From assembly GCA_934045075.1 (NCBI GenBank), contig OW203724.1, positions 10,775,473 through 10,839,472 on the forward strand: 64,000 nucleotides of DNA, given 5' to 3'. Positions 13,001-22,849 of the stretch are shown here, in pieces. The position numbers and the translations under genes are program-made. The DNA comes from Yponomeuta sedellus. Lineage: Eukaryota > Arthropoda > Insecta > Lepidoptera > Yponomeutidae. Position 1 is the first letter of the stretch. Each line of letters starts with the position of its first letter. The notes below the pieces were generated by a model. It was not told the origin of the DNA and did no database searches. It worked only from the letters and a program-made list of their open reading frames with translations.

Positions 13001-15105
13001 AGAATAAATATTTGATTATATTTCAATTGGGTCAGAAAAAAATGTTACATTATTGTATTATCATTTGATTTCACTATAAACATGGCAACATTGACAAAGG
13101 ATAAATAACAAAATTTATGTTTGCTCAAATAAGTCATTAAGTTATGAACCTATTTAGAGTCTAAAAATTCTACCCATGCCGGGATTCGAACCCGCGACTT
13201 CTGGCTATCCATGCCAGCGCTCTTTCCAACTGAGCTAATGGGCGACTCACCGGCATCAGTGAAATTTCGAACCTCTTTACACTATTCTCTGTATTACGTA
13301 CAGGCAGCGCCATCTGGCTGAAGTAATTTGCATCACTTGCAGCCCCGAGTACCTATCTACTTTGCAGTTAGGTTTTAACATCGGAACGATATGATATCAT
13401 GATATCACTGTACCCACATGATTACACTATTTTTATTTTTAATGCACTAACCCGTGCTAAGGAACAAATTTAAAAACCTATTTAGAGGCTAAAAATTTCA
13501 CCATAGGTTTTTAAATTTGTTCCTTAGCACGGGTTAGTGCATTAAAAATAAAAATAGTGTAATAATAATCTTCCTGAAAGTTTGTATAATAGCTGATTAA
13601 TTGTATTATTCAATTTCGTACTCGTTGTGAAGATCTAGTGTCTGAAGGGTCTGATGATGGCACTAGAATTTGGGTACTTTGCTGTGCCATCTAAGAACTT
13701 GTCACCAAGTTTCAACAAAGATCTCATAAATACTAATCGAATAAGTACAAACTCAAATGGTCTACTGCTATCCGTTGAGGAGATCCCATACATACCTTCC
13801 AGCGCTATCATCAGACCATGCTCCCCAAGTTTAAACAAAGAACTCATCAATACCGATCAAATAAGACCCTAACTAAAAGATTTTACTGTAAAAAACCAAT
13901 TAAAAATATTTACTGTCAGTTTTCGTTAAATACTCAGTAGAAACTGGTATTTATGGTTATTTACTCTCGGGCGGATAATTACTAAGTAAGAATCTTTAAC
14001 AATCTCTCAATAATTCATGAAATAAGTCCATCACAAAAAAGTTATTTTCTTGAGATATACTTATTTCGTTCTTTCGTCAAAAAAGAATGAAAGATATTGA
14101 ATATAGTCCTGAGGCTCGTGAGTAACAATGGATTTAACGGTAATGCAATCTATTTTAGCGAACGAAAACACCAATAAACGTATTTACCCACATAAATACC
14201 CGTTTCGGGTATTTACCCGAATATTTACCCGGGAATATACCTTTCGGGTATATTCCCGCGACCCAACTCTATTCCCAAGAGTCTACGCCGCCGTGTGCCT
14301 TTGTACATACCGGTGGCACCGCCTTATTTACGGCTCTGGGGACTATTTAGCCTTCATACCATAATAAGAGACAGTTTTTAGCGTAAATGCATGCAACGAT
14401 TACCGGTGGCACCGCCTTATTTACGGCTCTGGGGACTATTTAGCCTTCATACCATAATAAGAGACAGTTTTTAGCGTAAATGCACTGGGCTCTGCCTGAC
14501 GCCCCGGGATCTAGGCCTGCCTTTATGTTCGTAGGTATGTATGCATGCTATGTAGTGCTGGGTTTTTGGTCTCAGGTTCTCTGTTATTTATGAATCTTAA
14601 TTTTTATGATTGTGGGATTTGTAACACACTTTTTGCAAAAGCGAACATTTTTTTTCATATGAGTCGCCAGTGAACCGCATGGAACCACTTAACAATAACC
14701 ATAATACACTGATAGTTAAGAAACTTTCCTTGGATAACTATTAGCCTCTCGCTCGTGTATACAATATTGCCGTCTATGTTGTGAGAGAGAGAGGCAAATA
14801 GTTTTACAGTCTTTAATTACTTTCTTTAATTACATAACCGTGCTACATCATTTCAATTTACAGGCTAGGTACGAATAAAAAAAGCGATCACTGTTTACAG
14901 GAACATAAAGCTGGACTGCCGGATCTTCCCAGCCGCGACCGACAGTAGGTACATTCGGAGAGTGGGCATTCCGGCCTTCGGGTTTTCCCCTATGAACAAA
15001 ACGCCGGTACTGTTGCACGATCATAACGAGTATCTGGATGCTGAAGTTTTCTTGAAAGGGATCGATATTTACGTTAAACTTTTAACGGCTGTTGCCAACG
15101 TTTAG
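3157..15105 (+). CDS. Acy1: Aminoacylase-1 (N-acyl-L-amino-acid amidohydrolase), eight exons, N-terminal exon not seen
   Basis: Cytosolic zinc peptidase-like enzyme (M20 family) that removes acyl groups from N-acyl amino acids. Exons by frame and GT-AG sites: 3157-3326, 3584-3755, 4528-4674, 6451-6521, 7079-7195, 8713-8808, 11348-11481, 14901-15105; phases join without a break and give about 370 residues, against about 400 for the family. Visible family residues: metal His in NSHMDVVPV, bridging Asp in GSQDMKC, catalytic Glu pair in DEEIGGHDG, metal Glu in LDEGMANP, and the C-terminal LLHDHNE histidine. The dimerisation-domain stretch CTGQPGHGS is present. The first roughly 30 residues (YLRI-type start) are missing, so the start exon lies upstream of the window or was lost; the first visible exon begins in phase 1. 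Introns hold several transposons. The stop is at 15103-15105. Identity is near certain; whether the gene is complete is not known. Confidence 0.93.
3365..3412 (+). repeat. Acy1: Partial tandem copy of the ACY1 exon 3' end and donor region
   Basis: About 45 bp in the intron (ACATGGATGTCGTGCCGGTT followed by a TTAAGTCGACAA block) repeat the end of the exon at 3301-3340, including the region of the metal-binding His codon and the splice donor. The copy has a small insertion and base changes near the donor. It is probably a local duplication and not part of the message. Confidence 0.7.
3972..4019. repeat. (CTAT)n microsatellite
   Basis: About eleven uninterrupted CTAT units lie in an ACY1 intron, next to AATAAAGTG at 3962, which may mark the 3' end of an old retroelement. 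Confidence 0.9.
4303..4400 (-). mobile_element. Truncated tRNA-SINE copy
   Basis: It contains GCACTAACTCGTGCTAAGGA, then the inverse of the SINE tail (GAGGCTAAAAATTCCACCC) and a decayed B box (GGGACTCGAACCGG). The tRNA half stops before the anticodon region. Confidence 0.7.
5093..5285 (+). repeat. Fragment of the CACCCATCC / TGATTGATTCC repeat
   Basis: GGTCACCCATCCAGTACCTG and the following TGTTGTTGCTTAAGCCGAGT block also occur at 46760-46860 and, more diverged, at 23410-23480. It looks like the 3' part of a SINE-like element sitting in the ACY1 intron. Confidence 0.55.
5291..5690 (+). repeat. Interspersed repeat, copy 2 (uninterrupted relative of 592-1400)
   Basis: It shares ordered blocks with 592-1400 but has neither the SINE nor the MITE insertion. 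The rest of the intron (5700-6450) is AT-rich and shows no gene. Confidence 0.6.
8118..8660 (+). mobile_element. Lepidopteran interspersed repeat with CCCGCGACGTCGTC start and TTATAATATTAGTAGGA end
   Basis: It starts near ACTAGCTGGTGCCCGCGACG and ends at TTTATAATATTAGTAGGATG (8640-8659), preceded by a (CATC)n stretch. I know these end motifs as very common repeat ends in moth and butterfly genomes. A decayed end of the same type is at 61155-61190. The 69-codon open frame inside is not convincing. Confidence 0.5.
8851..8945. repeat. Small hairpin MITE-like repeat
   Basis: TGAAAATTACAGCC near 8861 and its complement GGCTGTAATTTTCA near 8925 frame about 50 bp that include GCCCGAGCCATCCGGCGAGGG. 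It is a short inverted repeat in an ACY1 intron. 8946-9539 is otherwise AT-rich intron. Confidence 0.45.
9540..10661 (-). mobile_element. 5'-truncated RTE-clade LINE with 14-bp target duplication
   Basis: Two overlapping minus frames (10659-10018 and 10121-9552) give one broken reverse transcriptase C-terminal half: [29 protein letters not shown], the catalytic [11 protein letters not shown], then the RTE-type tail region ([50 protein letters not shown]). One frameshift lies near 10018-10121. The 3' tail is a run of ATG triplets (CATCATCATCATCATCA at 9538-9554 on the + strand). The target duplication AATAATACAATTCA occurs at 9526-9539 and 10662-10675. It inserted into the ACY1 intron after the inverted duplication with 13.6 kb (the other arm lacks it). 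Not functional. Confidence 0.88.
10676..11120 (+). mobile_element. tRNA-SINE copy with a snap-back palindrome upstream
   Basis: A full-length SINE (tRNA-like part 11024-11094, A box GGCTCAATTGG, perfect B box GGTTCGAATCC) is preceded at 10740-10855 by a palindrome made of the SINE 3' segment (AATGCACTAACCCGTGCTAA) facing its own complement. The whole block recurs inverted at 13152-13617. Confidence 0.75.
11940..14275. mobile_element. Large foldback element with about 650-bp inverted arms in an ACY1 intron
   Basis: The left arm at about 11942-12595 is the inverse of 13627-14272; the ends contain several TACCCGGGTATTTACCCG-type units. The matching open frames at 12348-12585 and 13635-13872 are simply the arms and encode no domain I know. 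The loop holds AT-rich sequence, a fragment reading TTGCCACTTGCCATGATCCT near 12887 (a common moth LINE 3' motif) and an inverted SINE copy. No target duplication is clear. Confidence 0.65.
13152..13617 (-). mobile_element. tRNA-SINE copy with palindrome, inverted partner of 10676-11120
   Basis: The tRNA-like part is at 13172-13244 on the minus strand, followed by the SINE leader (CTCTGTATTACGTACAGGCA) and the palindrome at 13435-13565, then AATCTTCCTGAAAGTTTGTA, which matches 10690-10735 inverted. The flank continues into TATTCAATTTCGTAC, the pre-insertion version of the RTE target at 9515-9540. Confidence 0.72.
14308..14485 (+). repeat. 93-bp tandem duplication
   Basis: Two copies start TACCGGTGGCACCGCCTTAT at 14308 and 14401 and agree through TAGCGTAAATGCA. 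It lies in the last ACY1 intron. Confidence 0.85.
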
Positions 15106-15330
15106 GGTAGGCGAAAGATTTATTTTGCATTGTTGTGTTTTAATGATGGAATACCTTCTTTAATCGTTTGGTATGTACATGCATGAATATTAATTTACTT
15201 ATGTTTAAAATATGTAATTAGTTTAAAATAACGTTGATGTCATTGACCCATCGCTATTAGGTCAGCATTGTTAACTATTGGTACCAACCTAAGAACCTAA
15301 ATTAATATGTAAAATTATAGATTACGTATC

Positions 15331-15336
15331 AATAAA
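15331..15336 (+). terminator. Acy1: Polyadenylation signal AATAAA of ACY1
   Basis: AATAAA lies 226 bp after the ACY1 stop codon; the 3' UTR between has no other clear signal. Confidence 0.6.
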
Positions 15337-15420
15337 ACATATTTTGTTAATGAAAACGAAGCTTAATTAATAAATACCCCTACGTACTGAAAATTTTAGT
15401 GATTACGTCACTTGCCCTTG

Positions 15421-16330
15421 AACAAAAAGGTCATTGCTATCCAAACTAGAAAGACTTGGAATCAGACATAGTACTCAACACAAACTATTTGCGGATTATC
15501 TTTCAGATCGATTTCAGAGGGTTAAAATTGCAAATTATAGTGGTGAAGATTTACCCATTTCCCATGGAGTGCCGCAGGGCAGTATTTTAGGGCCAACACT
15601 CTTCTTGACATATTTGAATGACCTCTGCGAGCTTGACGTGGGAGATGGGAGAATCATTGCCTTTGCAGACGATACGGCTTTTCTTTTTAAGGGCGAGCGA
15701 GGTATTTGCATAAGCGCAAGATTCCTTTAATAAGGTTTGCGACTGGTTAAGACACAACAAGTTGACTCTTAATGTAGATAAGACAAAATTTATGACATTT
15801 ACTAAAACAAACCGCCAAAATCCTGAACTTGACAAATCAACTAAATATCATCGCACACACCTGTCCCTATCCACTCGTTGCTTATGCCTGCGCATGCACT
15901 CCCGTCTCGAAAACAAATCAAATAAAATACTTAGGTGTCGTAATAGACAACACACTAAGTTTTAAGCCCCACATAGATTTATTGACCAAGAGGATACGTA
16001 AACTGATTTTTATCTTTAAGAACTTGCGCCATGTTGCTGATCGCAATATTATCAAAATGGTATACTTATTTAGCACTCTATCAGTCACACAGCTGCTAAG
16101 CTATTGCATCACTACATGGGGTGGGGCTCCCAAAACTACTTTACTACCGTTGGAGAGAGCGTTGAGGGCGGTTTTGAAGATTAGTAATTTTCTCCCACGT
16201 CTGTATCCAACGGTGAAATTGTATAAGCAATGCTCGGTTCTATCCGTAAGACAGCTATTTATTCTCCATACAATTTAGTACAGACACTCCCAACTTAACT
16301 ACGATCCCCAGCTTGAAAGTAAACGAAGAA
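15421..16330 (+). pseudogene. Jockey/CR1-like non-LTR reverse transcriptase fragment
   Basis: Frames at 15434-15730 and 15829-16278 give SHGVPQGSILGPTLFLTYLN, the catalytic IIAFADDTAFLFKG, LTLNVDKTKFMTF and then IKYLGVVIDNTLSFKPHID, SYCITTWGGAPKTTLLPLER, in the order of the palm-thumb and C-terminal region of this superfamily. A frameshift near 15710-15760 and later stops break it, and the endonuclease and first half of the RT are missing. It is a relative of the element split at 23.7-32.2 kb. Not functional. Confidence 0.85.
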
Positions 16331-16714
16331 AACACGCAGTCTGTACAACGGTATCCCTAAAAACCAAATTTTCTGACAATTTTTTCTGCTTTTTGGGTAG
16401 CTACTTGTATACTTAACAAAGCAAATTCTGTTTTATCAATATAGGTACTCACTAAATGCAGTTGCAAGAAAAAAGTAACAGACTGGCTGCTAACACTTAA
16501 TTATGATTCTACTGAAGATCTCCTAAAAATAATATGCTGACTGAATCACAACAAAAAAAAAATAACAATAATAATAAATATAAATATTACACGGTGCTTC
16601 TACACACACACCCTCACACACACACATACATACAGTACGCGTGCATCTTATTTTACTACATTGCCATTTTATAATTTCCCTTAGATTATAGTTATAATTT
16701 CCTGTCCAACTCAA
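16331..16714. other. No gene seen
   Basis: AT-rich sequence with a short CA-rich stretch (ACACACACCCTCACACACAC near 16600) and nothing else I can support. Confidence 0.5.
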
Positions 16715-16982
16715 CTAAAGAGAAAAAATACAATTGACAACATTTAATTTTTTTAGCATACGTATTTTATTGTCTTAAAGCACAGACTGTGTCTTAAAGG
16801 AAACTAGATACAAAATAAAACTACGGCTTACGTGGCCGCGCGACCTGTCTAAAGAGAAAAAATACAATTGACAACATTTAATTTTTTTAGCATACGTATT
16901 TTATTGTCTTAAAGCACAGACTGTGTCTTAAAGGAAACTAGATACAAAATAAAACTACGGCTTACGTGGCCGCGCGACCTGT
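16715..16982 (+). repeat. 134-bp perfect-looking tandem duplication
   Basis: CTAAAGAGAAAAAATACAAT starts at 16715 and again at 16849; both copies run to GTGGCCGCGCGACCTGT. It looks recent. 16983-17600 has no recognisable gene; the 97-codon open frame at 17203 has no domain I know. Confidence 0.9.
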
Positions 16983-17602
16983 GAGTGGTTAAAGTTAAAA
17001 TATAAGACGAAACAACGAGGCTCACAATATGTTTTCTTTTGCCTAATATTCTAAAAAAACATAGTTACAAACAAATGTCATTTTAGTATTGCCAGGGCCA
17101 TGTTAAAAAACAGTTTCTGTATTTTTTTAACATCTGCAAATATGTTTTTCTTTTAGACAATTAAACCACCTTAGTTCAATTCATCGTCCCTTATGTATGT
17201 AGTTGTTCCTTTTTTTAAATGCACTTTGTGTTTTTGCGTTTGTTACTTTTGTAGCTACTTTTTCAAGGTTATTTATAATGGTAAGTATAAAGTATGGTAA
17301 CCCTGATACTTATGTTGTGTGGCTTGCCTTGCGTAACGTAAACACACTTTGTGTAGTGTTGAATTTATTTCTCTCTACTCAATTTTGTTCAATCTGTTCA
17401 CGAAGCAATACTGCAGTTTCATTCGTTTCCAAGTTGTCACATCATCGCCCATCATTTCGTATCGAAAAATTAAATACACACAAAGTAATTTTTTAGGTTA
17501 GATTAGATTAGAACTCTTTATTGTACACACCAGAAAACAAAATACATAAAAAGGCTTACACATCTAAGCTATTGCCGCATACAATCTTAGATCTTGAGTT
17601 AT

Positions 17603-18515
17603 TGTGCGTTCACATTAACTTGACGCGTGAGAGAATTGGTAGCACTGATTGCTCAGTCGCCATCTTGCTTTCGGTACGATCGGTTACTAACTAGAGGATT
17701 ATTCGTTTGTGAGAGTTTTAAAGATACCCAAAGTGGCCAAAAGTGCAAAAAGACAAACAATCCTTCAGGTTTATGCATTTTGTGAGAGGGAAAAGTCTGA
17801 AAAAAAGCTGATTGTTCCTTTGGAGCAAGTTTGGACTCGAGTTCCCGCCATGACAGGCAAGTTTTTAGGGTGTCCAGTTACATGAAATTACTAAAGCCAC
17901 ATTTTCACGGTCTTAGTAGACTCGGACCGAGCGCATCTTCTTAGTCAACTAAAAGTATAAGCCACTCGGATAGTAGTTTACACACATTTTAGTGGATATG
18001 GACTTTTATTCATTTTTGAAAGCGCTTTGTTGTCTTATCGTCGAGCTGCAACAGCAGCAGGAAAAAAAGAAGACAAATTTGGACGCGTAAATGGATTTTT
18101 AGGCGTGACAAACTAGGTGCTTTGAATAATTTTATTCGAGAAGTAAAAACGGAAGATGCAGCCACGCTTAAAACCATTTTGCGGTTAACAAGCGAACAAT
18201 TTGACAGTAAATACTAATACGATTCTTTCGTTTTTTTCTTCCCCTTGATAGTTTTCCTCATTATTTAATGTACATAGTCATAACATATATTGTGTAGACT
18301 AAACCATAAGTTTTGCCCCCCTTTAACTTTATGTCAAGTAACAAGGACATAACATGTGAATAATCTTTTGGACACTAATCGGAAGATGGTAAAACAAGCC
18401 CTCAATCCTTTTATTTTCCCCAAGTAATGGGAATGATTTCACATTTAACATGGTAACACTAAACATATCAGTGCTACCAATTCTCTCACGCGTCAAGTTA
18501 ACGTGAACGCACAAT
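17603..18515 (+). mobile_element. Longer relative of the CAGTGCGTTCAC MITE carrying transposase-like scraps
   Basis: It is flanked by the MITE ends (GTGCGTTCACATTAACTTGA ... GAACGCAC). The right 190 bp equal the MITE body; 17650-18330 is extra. It contains a helix-turn-helix-like frame near 17720-17880 (QTILQVYAFCEREKSEKK, PLEQVWTRVPAMTGK) and a second frame near 18095-18210 (RDKLGAFNNFIREVKT, TILRLTSEQFD) that resembles the N-terminus of PIF/Harbinger proteins. The two scraps may come from different elements. No intact DDE domain is present. Confidence 0.5.
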
Positions 18516-18610
18516 AGTTATGCTTTTTAAAAAAAATAATTAAAAAAATTCTGCGGCCATGTGAGTTCCTAAACAGCCAGTGAACGCACCTATCTACGGA
18601 ACGCACTGTA

Positions 18611-18826
18611 CAGTGCGTTCACATTAACTTGACGCGTGAGAGAATTGGTAGCACTGAGATATTACTGTTCGCATGTTAAATAAGAAATCATTCACATTAC
18701 CTACTTGGGGAAAATAAAAGGATTGAGGGCTTGTTTTATCATCTTTCGATTAGGTCCAAAAGCTAATTCTCATGTTATGTCCTTGTTACCAATTCTCTCA
18801 CGTGTCAAGTTAATGTGAACGCACTG
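18611..18826 (+). mobile_element. MITE of the CAGTGCGTTCAC family, copy with clean TA flanks
   Basis: CAGTGCGTTCACATTAACTT at the left end and its complement at the right, flanked by TA on both sides (18609-18610, 18827-18828). This is the best definition of the family boundaries. Confidence 0.85.
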
Positions 18827-19187
18827 TAGAAGATAGATCTTGAAATTGACTTTTTTTTTATCGTGGCACAGGCATGTTCACTGCGAGCCATGGTGTGACG
18901 TCATCAGCGTATTTTTGTGTTTTTACCATTTTCTCGGAAATGCAACCACAGAAAAAACTGAAATAAATGTTTACGTGCTTTACAAAGCCAAATCTCGAAA
19001 TGGTTTTCGAATTAGAGCTCCATACAATTTTGAAATGTTGTCAATGCACTGTAAGTTTAGTGAGGGCCTGGAGATCTGTCACACAGGATCTTTCCTAGTA
19101 TGGACTCCAGACTCTCACATAGGAATAAGTCCTGATTGTTCAAATTGTATTATATTTTGTATGACAACTCTGTGAGAAGGAAATAAA

Positions 19188-19210
19188 TTAATTACTTACT
19201 TACTTACTTA

Positions 19211-19308
<98 letters not shown>

Positions 19309-19340
19309 TAATTACTTACTTACTTACTTACTTACTTATT
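19188..19340. repeat. (TTAC)n/(TTGC)n tetranucleotide array
   Basis: About 150 bp of TTAC units with a central block of TTGC units. It follows GGAAATAAATTAATTAC, so it may be the tail of a retroelement whose 3' part is 18840-19187; that part has an open frame of 111 codons with no domain I recognise. Confidence 0.85.
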
Positions 19341-19477
19341 GAATGTTAAAAAAATACAAATATTTAAATCCGATTAAGTACTGCGACAGTCTATTTGAAG
19401 ACGAAACAGGAATAAGAAATATTTAAGGCGCTACGCGTAGCTAACTGGCGCGCCACCAATAGAAAAGAATCAGGTTA

Positions 19478-19735
19478 TCATGTTCGTGTTTTTGCATTAG
19501 CGATATCTTTACCAATGTCACTAACTTCAATTTTGATTTCATGTTCAATACTTATTAACGATAAACTTGTCAGTCTACTTTGCGACAATGTTGATTTAAG
19601 ATAGTTTTTAAATATTTTTAGTTTAGAAAATGACCTTTCGCTATGTGCGACCGTGACTGGAAGTGTCAGGTATATCCTTAGTGCTGTGGACAGATTTGGG
19701 AACACTGAAATTATTTTTTTAATACAGTTGCTCAA
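19478..19735 (-). pseudogene. hAT transposase C-terminal dimerisation-domain remnant
   Basis: The minus-strand frame reads LRIYLTLPVTVAHSERSFSK, LKIFKNYLKSTLSQSRL, then LSLISIEHEI, which is the hAT dimerisation motif of the ZMYM1-like transposase group. Only about 85 residues remain, with no upstream RNase-H-like core. It ends at 19735 where another repeat (CAGTTGCTCAAAAAGTGGCG) begins. Confidence 0.8.
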
Positions 19736-20300
19736 AAAGTGGCGTATTGCAGGGACGTATAGCGTGCGGGATGTGGGCTATTAATTACACACTCGTCCTT
19801 TTTTCCGAATTTGACACTTATTGCTACAGTATTGAGGAAAAACGCCCTATAGCAATAAGTGTCAAAATCGGTCTATTATCTGTGGGTTCCTTATAAACCA
19901 TAGAGCAGTGCACGGAGTTTGACAGTGGTTCCAACTACAGTGCGTTCACATTAACTTGACGCGTGAGAGAATTGGTAACAAGGACATAACATGTGAATTA
20001 GCTTTTGGAACAAATCGGAAGATGGTTAAACAAGCCCTCAATCCTTTTATTTTCCCCAAGTAATGGGAATGATTTCTTATTTAACATGGTAACAGTAAAC
20101 ATCTCAGTGTTACCAATTCTCTCACGCGTCAAGTTAACGTGTACGCACAATATATTTGACGGAAAAATACCCATTCTATGATTTTTTTTAGTAAACTTCA
20201 TGGTTGGTTTTTTTAATAGACATTATTTTGACAGTTGGGAAAGAGAACGCACTAGTGCGGGAAAGGTAAAAAAAAAGGACGAGTGTGTAATCAGTGTAAT
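19724..20300. repeat. Rearranged copy of the TACAGTTGC repeat, interrupted by a MITE
   Basis: 19724-19790 matches 53081-53150 directly, while 20153-20300 matches 53150-53285 in the opposite orientation, with the MITE at 19938-20150 between. Also inside is a short inverted pair (TTTGACACTTATTGCTA / TAGCAATAAGTGTCAAA). Confidence 0.6.
19938..20150 (-). mobile_element. MITE of the CAGTGCGTTCAC family, inverted copy
   Basis: TA precedes CAGTGCGTTCACATTAACTT; the interior matches the 1145 and 18611 copies in opposite orientation, ending GTGTACGCACAATA. Confidence 0.8.
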
Positions 20301-20639
20301 ACCATACAGACAGAATTGAATTGAATCTTTTCTTTATCTGTGTGACTGTGTCTGTGTTGTGTTTGTTTGTTTTTGTTGTTGTTGGGGATATCCCGCCTAG
20401 CGCAAGTAGGAACTTTGAAATTTTTGTTCGCATTTAGCCCCGTTTTAATGGCGGACATATTTTTGTCTCACTTTTTAATACTACTTACTCTTTCTTTGCT
20501 GTCAATGTCAAACTTAAAACATAACAAATATGGAACGCGGCACATTTTAGAACGTTTTCTAGTTAAAATTTTTGTGTTTTAAGTTTGTTCAATATCTAGC
20601 TGTGTGCATCTTGTTGTACAGTGTTTAGTGATTTTCTTT

Positions 20640-22288
20640 TAATATTGGCATTGATCGGATGGTGTCGAACTTGTGCCATTTGTAAAATAAGATGCAGCCG
20701 GTCAAAGGGTACCAAAAGAAAGTTTATGGGTAAATTTCCTAGGGATGAAGACCGGTAAGTATTTCTGGCTACAGTTTTTGTCATCTTGCACAAGAGCAAG
20801 ATCATAAATTATGTTAAATAACGTAATTAATATACTATGAGAAAAATACTCAGATGTTTCAATGTTATAGTGATGTGCCATACACATATTCAATATCGAT
20901 AAAAAAATATCTGATAAGTACCTTGGTCAGAATTACTACTCAGTGTATGACGGGTGAATTGCTGTAAGCCATAACAATGTTTCAACGATGCACTATTAGT
21001 GGCTGCATTGAATGTTGTTTTTTTTTTAGATGCAGACAATGGGTGAAAATTGTGGAAGATCTTATATCGTATATCCCCATCGAAAAACTCCACCAACATA
21101 AATATGTTTGTAGATCATTTCCGGCCGAAAGATTTTTACAACTATTTTAAAAGGAAGCCGATTAAAGAAATGGTGAGTTGTGTTATAAACTTATAATGTA
21201 ACACTTACTACATTTCATGAATAATTATGTAATAAAACACAAAATACGCCTTGCTTTACGTCGAACATTTGAATATATTTTGCTCCGTCATTTAGAACGC
21301 AATATTATTATTACGTCTTAATACGTAAATGACATACTTTGATAAACATTTTTTTACAGGGCTGTATCTTCTCTACTTATAAATGCGCCTCCTCTTCCTG
21401 ATTACTTACTAGCTGAGTTTCCTTACCACGTAGCCACGTCGCATCACTTGAAACTGGTTAGTGATTGGAATTACTAAAATATTTTTTTTACTAATTTTTA
21501 ACTTAAAATATTTTTTTATAAAAATGTATTTGATAGTTACATAGTCAATTATGCAGTTATGTGGTAAACAGGAACAAACTATTTTTTTTTCGGACTAGTC
21601 TTGCAATTGTTTATTTTCAGATTCAGCTATACAAAAACCTATTAGTTGTCGAACTTCACAAAACAACTCTGGTACGTAGACTTTTCATGTATCGCTGAAG
21701 TTTTTTGTAACTAGAGTTTGTTTACTTTGATAAATTACAAAGTGTTATCATTTTCAGCACCTTGTACAGCAGCCAAAATATCAGCTGTTGCTATTGGTCC
21801 AGTAGGGTTTGACCACAATTATTGTGGCCTGGAATCTCAGCATATTTATCAGAACTATCGCGGTAAGTAGCATAGTTTACCAACAAATTAATAATCAATA
21901 ACGACTCAACTTAACTTTTTTTGACGATAATTAAAACTGTTTTTATACGGATTTATGCTCGTTTATTACATTTTTACAATTTTCCAACGTTTCGGCACTT
22001 TTTCAGGTGCCGTGGTCCCGGATTTTTTTGACGATTTCAGCACCTGAATCCAAACCACCGATTGATGAAGTTCGCTCAGATTGGACACCTCTAAGGAAAA
22101 ACCAAATAGCTGCTGAAATAAATTCAATAGACCTTGACCACAATTATTGTGATTTGATAATCAATAATAAAATACTAATTTCATTTGTCGTATTATTGAA
22201 AACATTGATTTTTATTAATTTTATTAGGCTAACTGCGGAGCCCCTGGATGAAAATTTATCGATATCGATAAATGTAGTACCAATGTAA
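20640..22288 (+). pseudogene. THAP-domain gene with frame breaks (possible pseudogene)
   Basis: THAP domains bind DNA through a C2CH zinc site. About 20665-20754 encodes RTCAICKIRC, SRSKGTKRKFMGKFPRDEDR, then donor GTAAGT; the next exon (21030-21172) gives CRQWVKIVEDLISYIPIEK, LHQHKYVCR and, after a one-base shift, HFRPKDFYNYFKRK, matching the THAP order C..C, W, C..H. Further GT-AG exons fit at about 21360-21456, 21621-21671, 21758-21868 and from 22041; the last three join in phase (text includes PPIDEVRSDWTPLRKNQIAA). Frame problems: no clean ATG at the domain start (one extra base after ATGGT), the shift before the zinc His, and a phase clash at the third exon. It is either a decayed gene, an assembly with base errors, or a P-element-related remnant. 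It lies just upstream of the ZAD gene on the same strand. Confidence 0.6.
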
Positions 22289-22512
22289 GTGGACGTCCCT
22301 AATGCACAGACAAGTTGTTATGTTGGTAGCACTTTTGACATTGCATTTTTGCTCTATTGGTTGGTATTGCTAACGGGGCTAAACCACGGCTAAACTCATT
22401 ACAAAAGCATATAGGGAGGTCCCGTCTCTTATTTATATGCTCTGTGGGGATATCGCACATCGTCAATATCGTTGTAAAACCCGTTTTTGGAAATTCCTCT
22501 AGGATACCTACA

Positions 22513-22849
22513 ATGAATAAAATTTGTAGGATATGTTTGGAAGAAGGCGTTCTTTCTTCCATATTTGATAGAAACTATAATTTGACACTGTGCGACATGA
22601 TTGAATATTGCTGCAATGTTAAGGTAGGTACTTATTACATGATTTTGGAATTTATACAGTAAAACCTACTCATAATATCGACTTACTGAATCGAACTTTT
22701 CTCTCACAGATAAGTAAAAACGATGGCTTGCCAGAGCAACTATGCAGCAATTGTGCTTATAAACTTGGCATCGCTTATCATTTCAAGCAAACATGTGAAA
22801 GTGCGGATATTCGGTTGAGGCAGTATTTAGGCCTACCGCTACCCAACAA
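22513..22849 (+). CDS. ZAD exons 1 and 2 of the zinc-finger gene
   Basis: Exon 22513-22623 ([14 protein letters not shown], ends at GTAGGT) and exon 22710-22849 ([16 protein letters not shown] ... GLPLPN, ends AA before GTATGT) carry the four zinc cysteines as two CxxC pairs, the defining ZAD layout. Exon 2 ends in phase 2, which joins directly to the exon at 38800. Confidence 0.85.

Noticed and set aside
17203..17496. 97-codon open frame rich in hydrophobic residues
   Set aside because: No domain, no splice context and no similarity I recognise; probably chance in AT-rich DNA.
19188..19340. Possible CRISPR-like or satellite array
   Set aside because: Simple tetranucleotide repeat without spacers.
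22299..22562. 87-codon minus-strand frame over the ZAD start
   Set aside because: Shadow of the ZAD exon and its upstream region.
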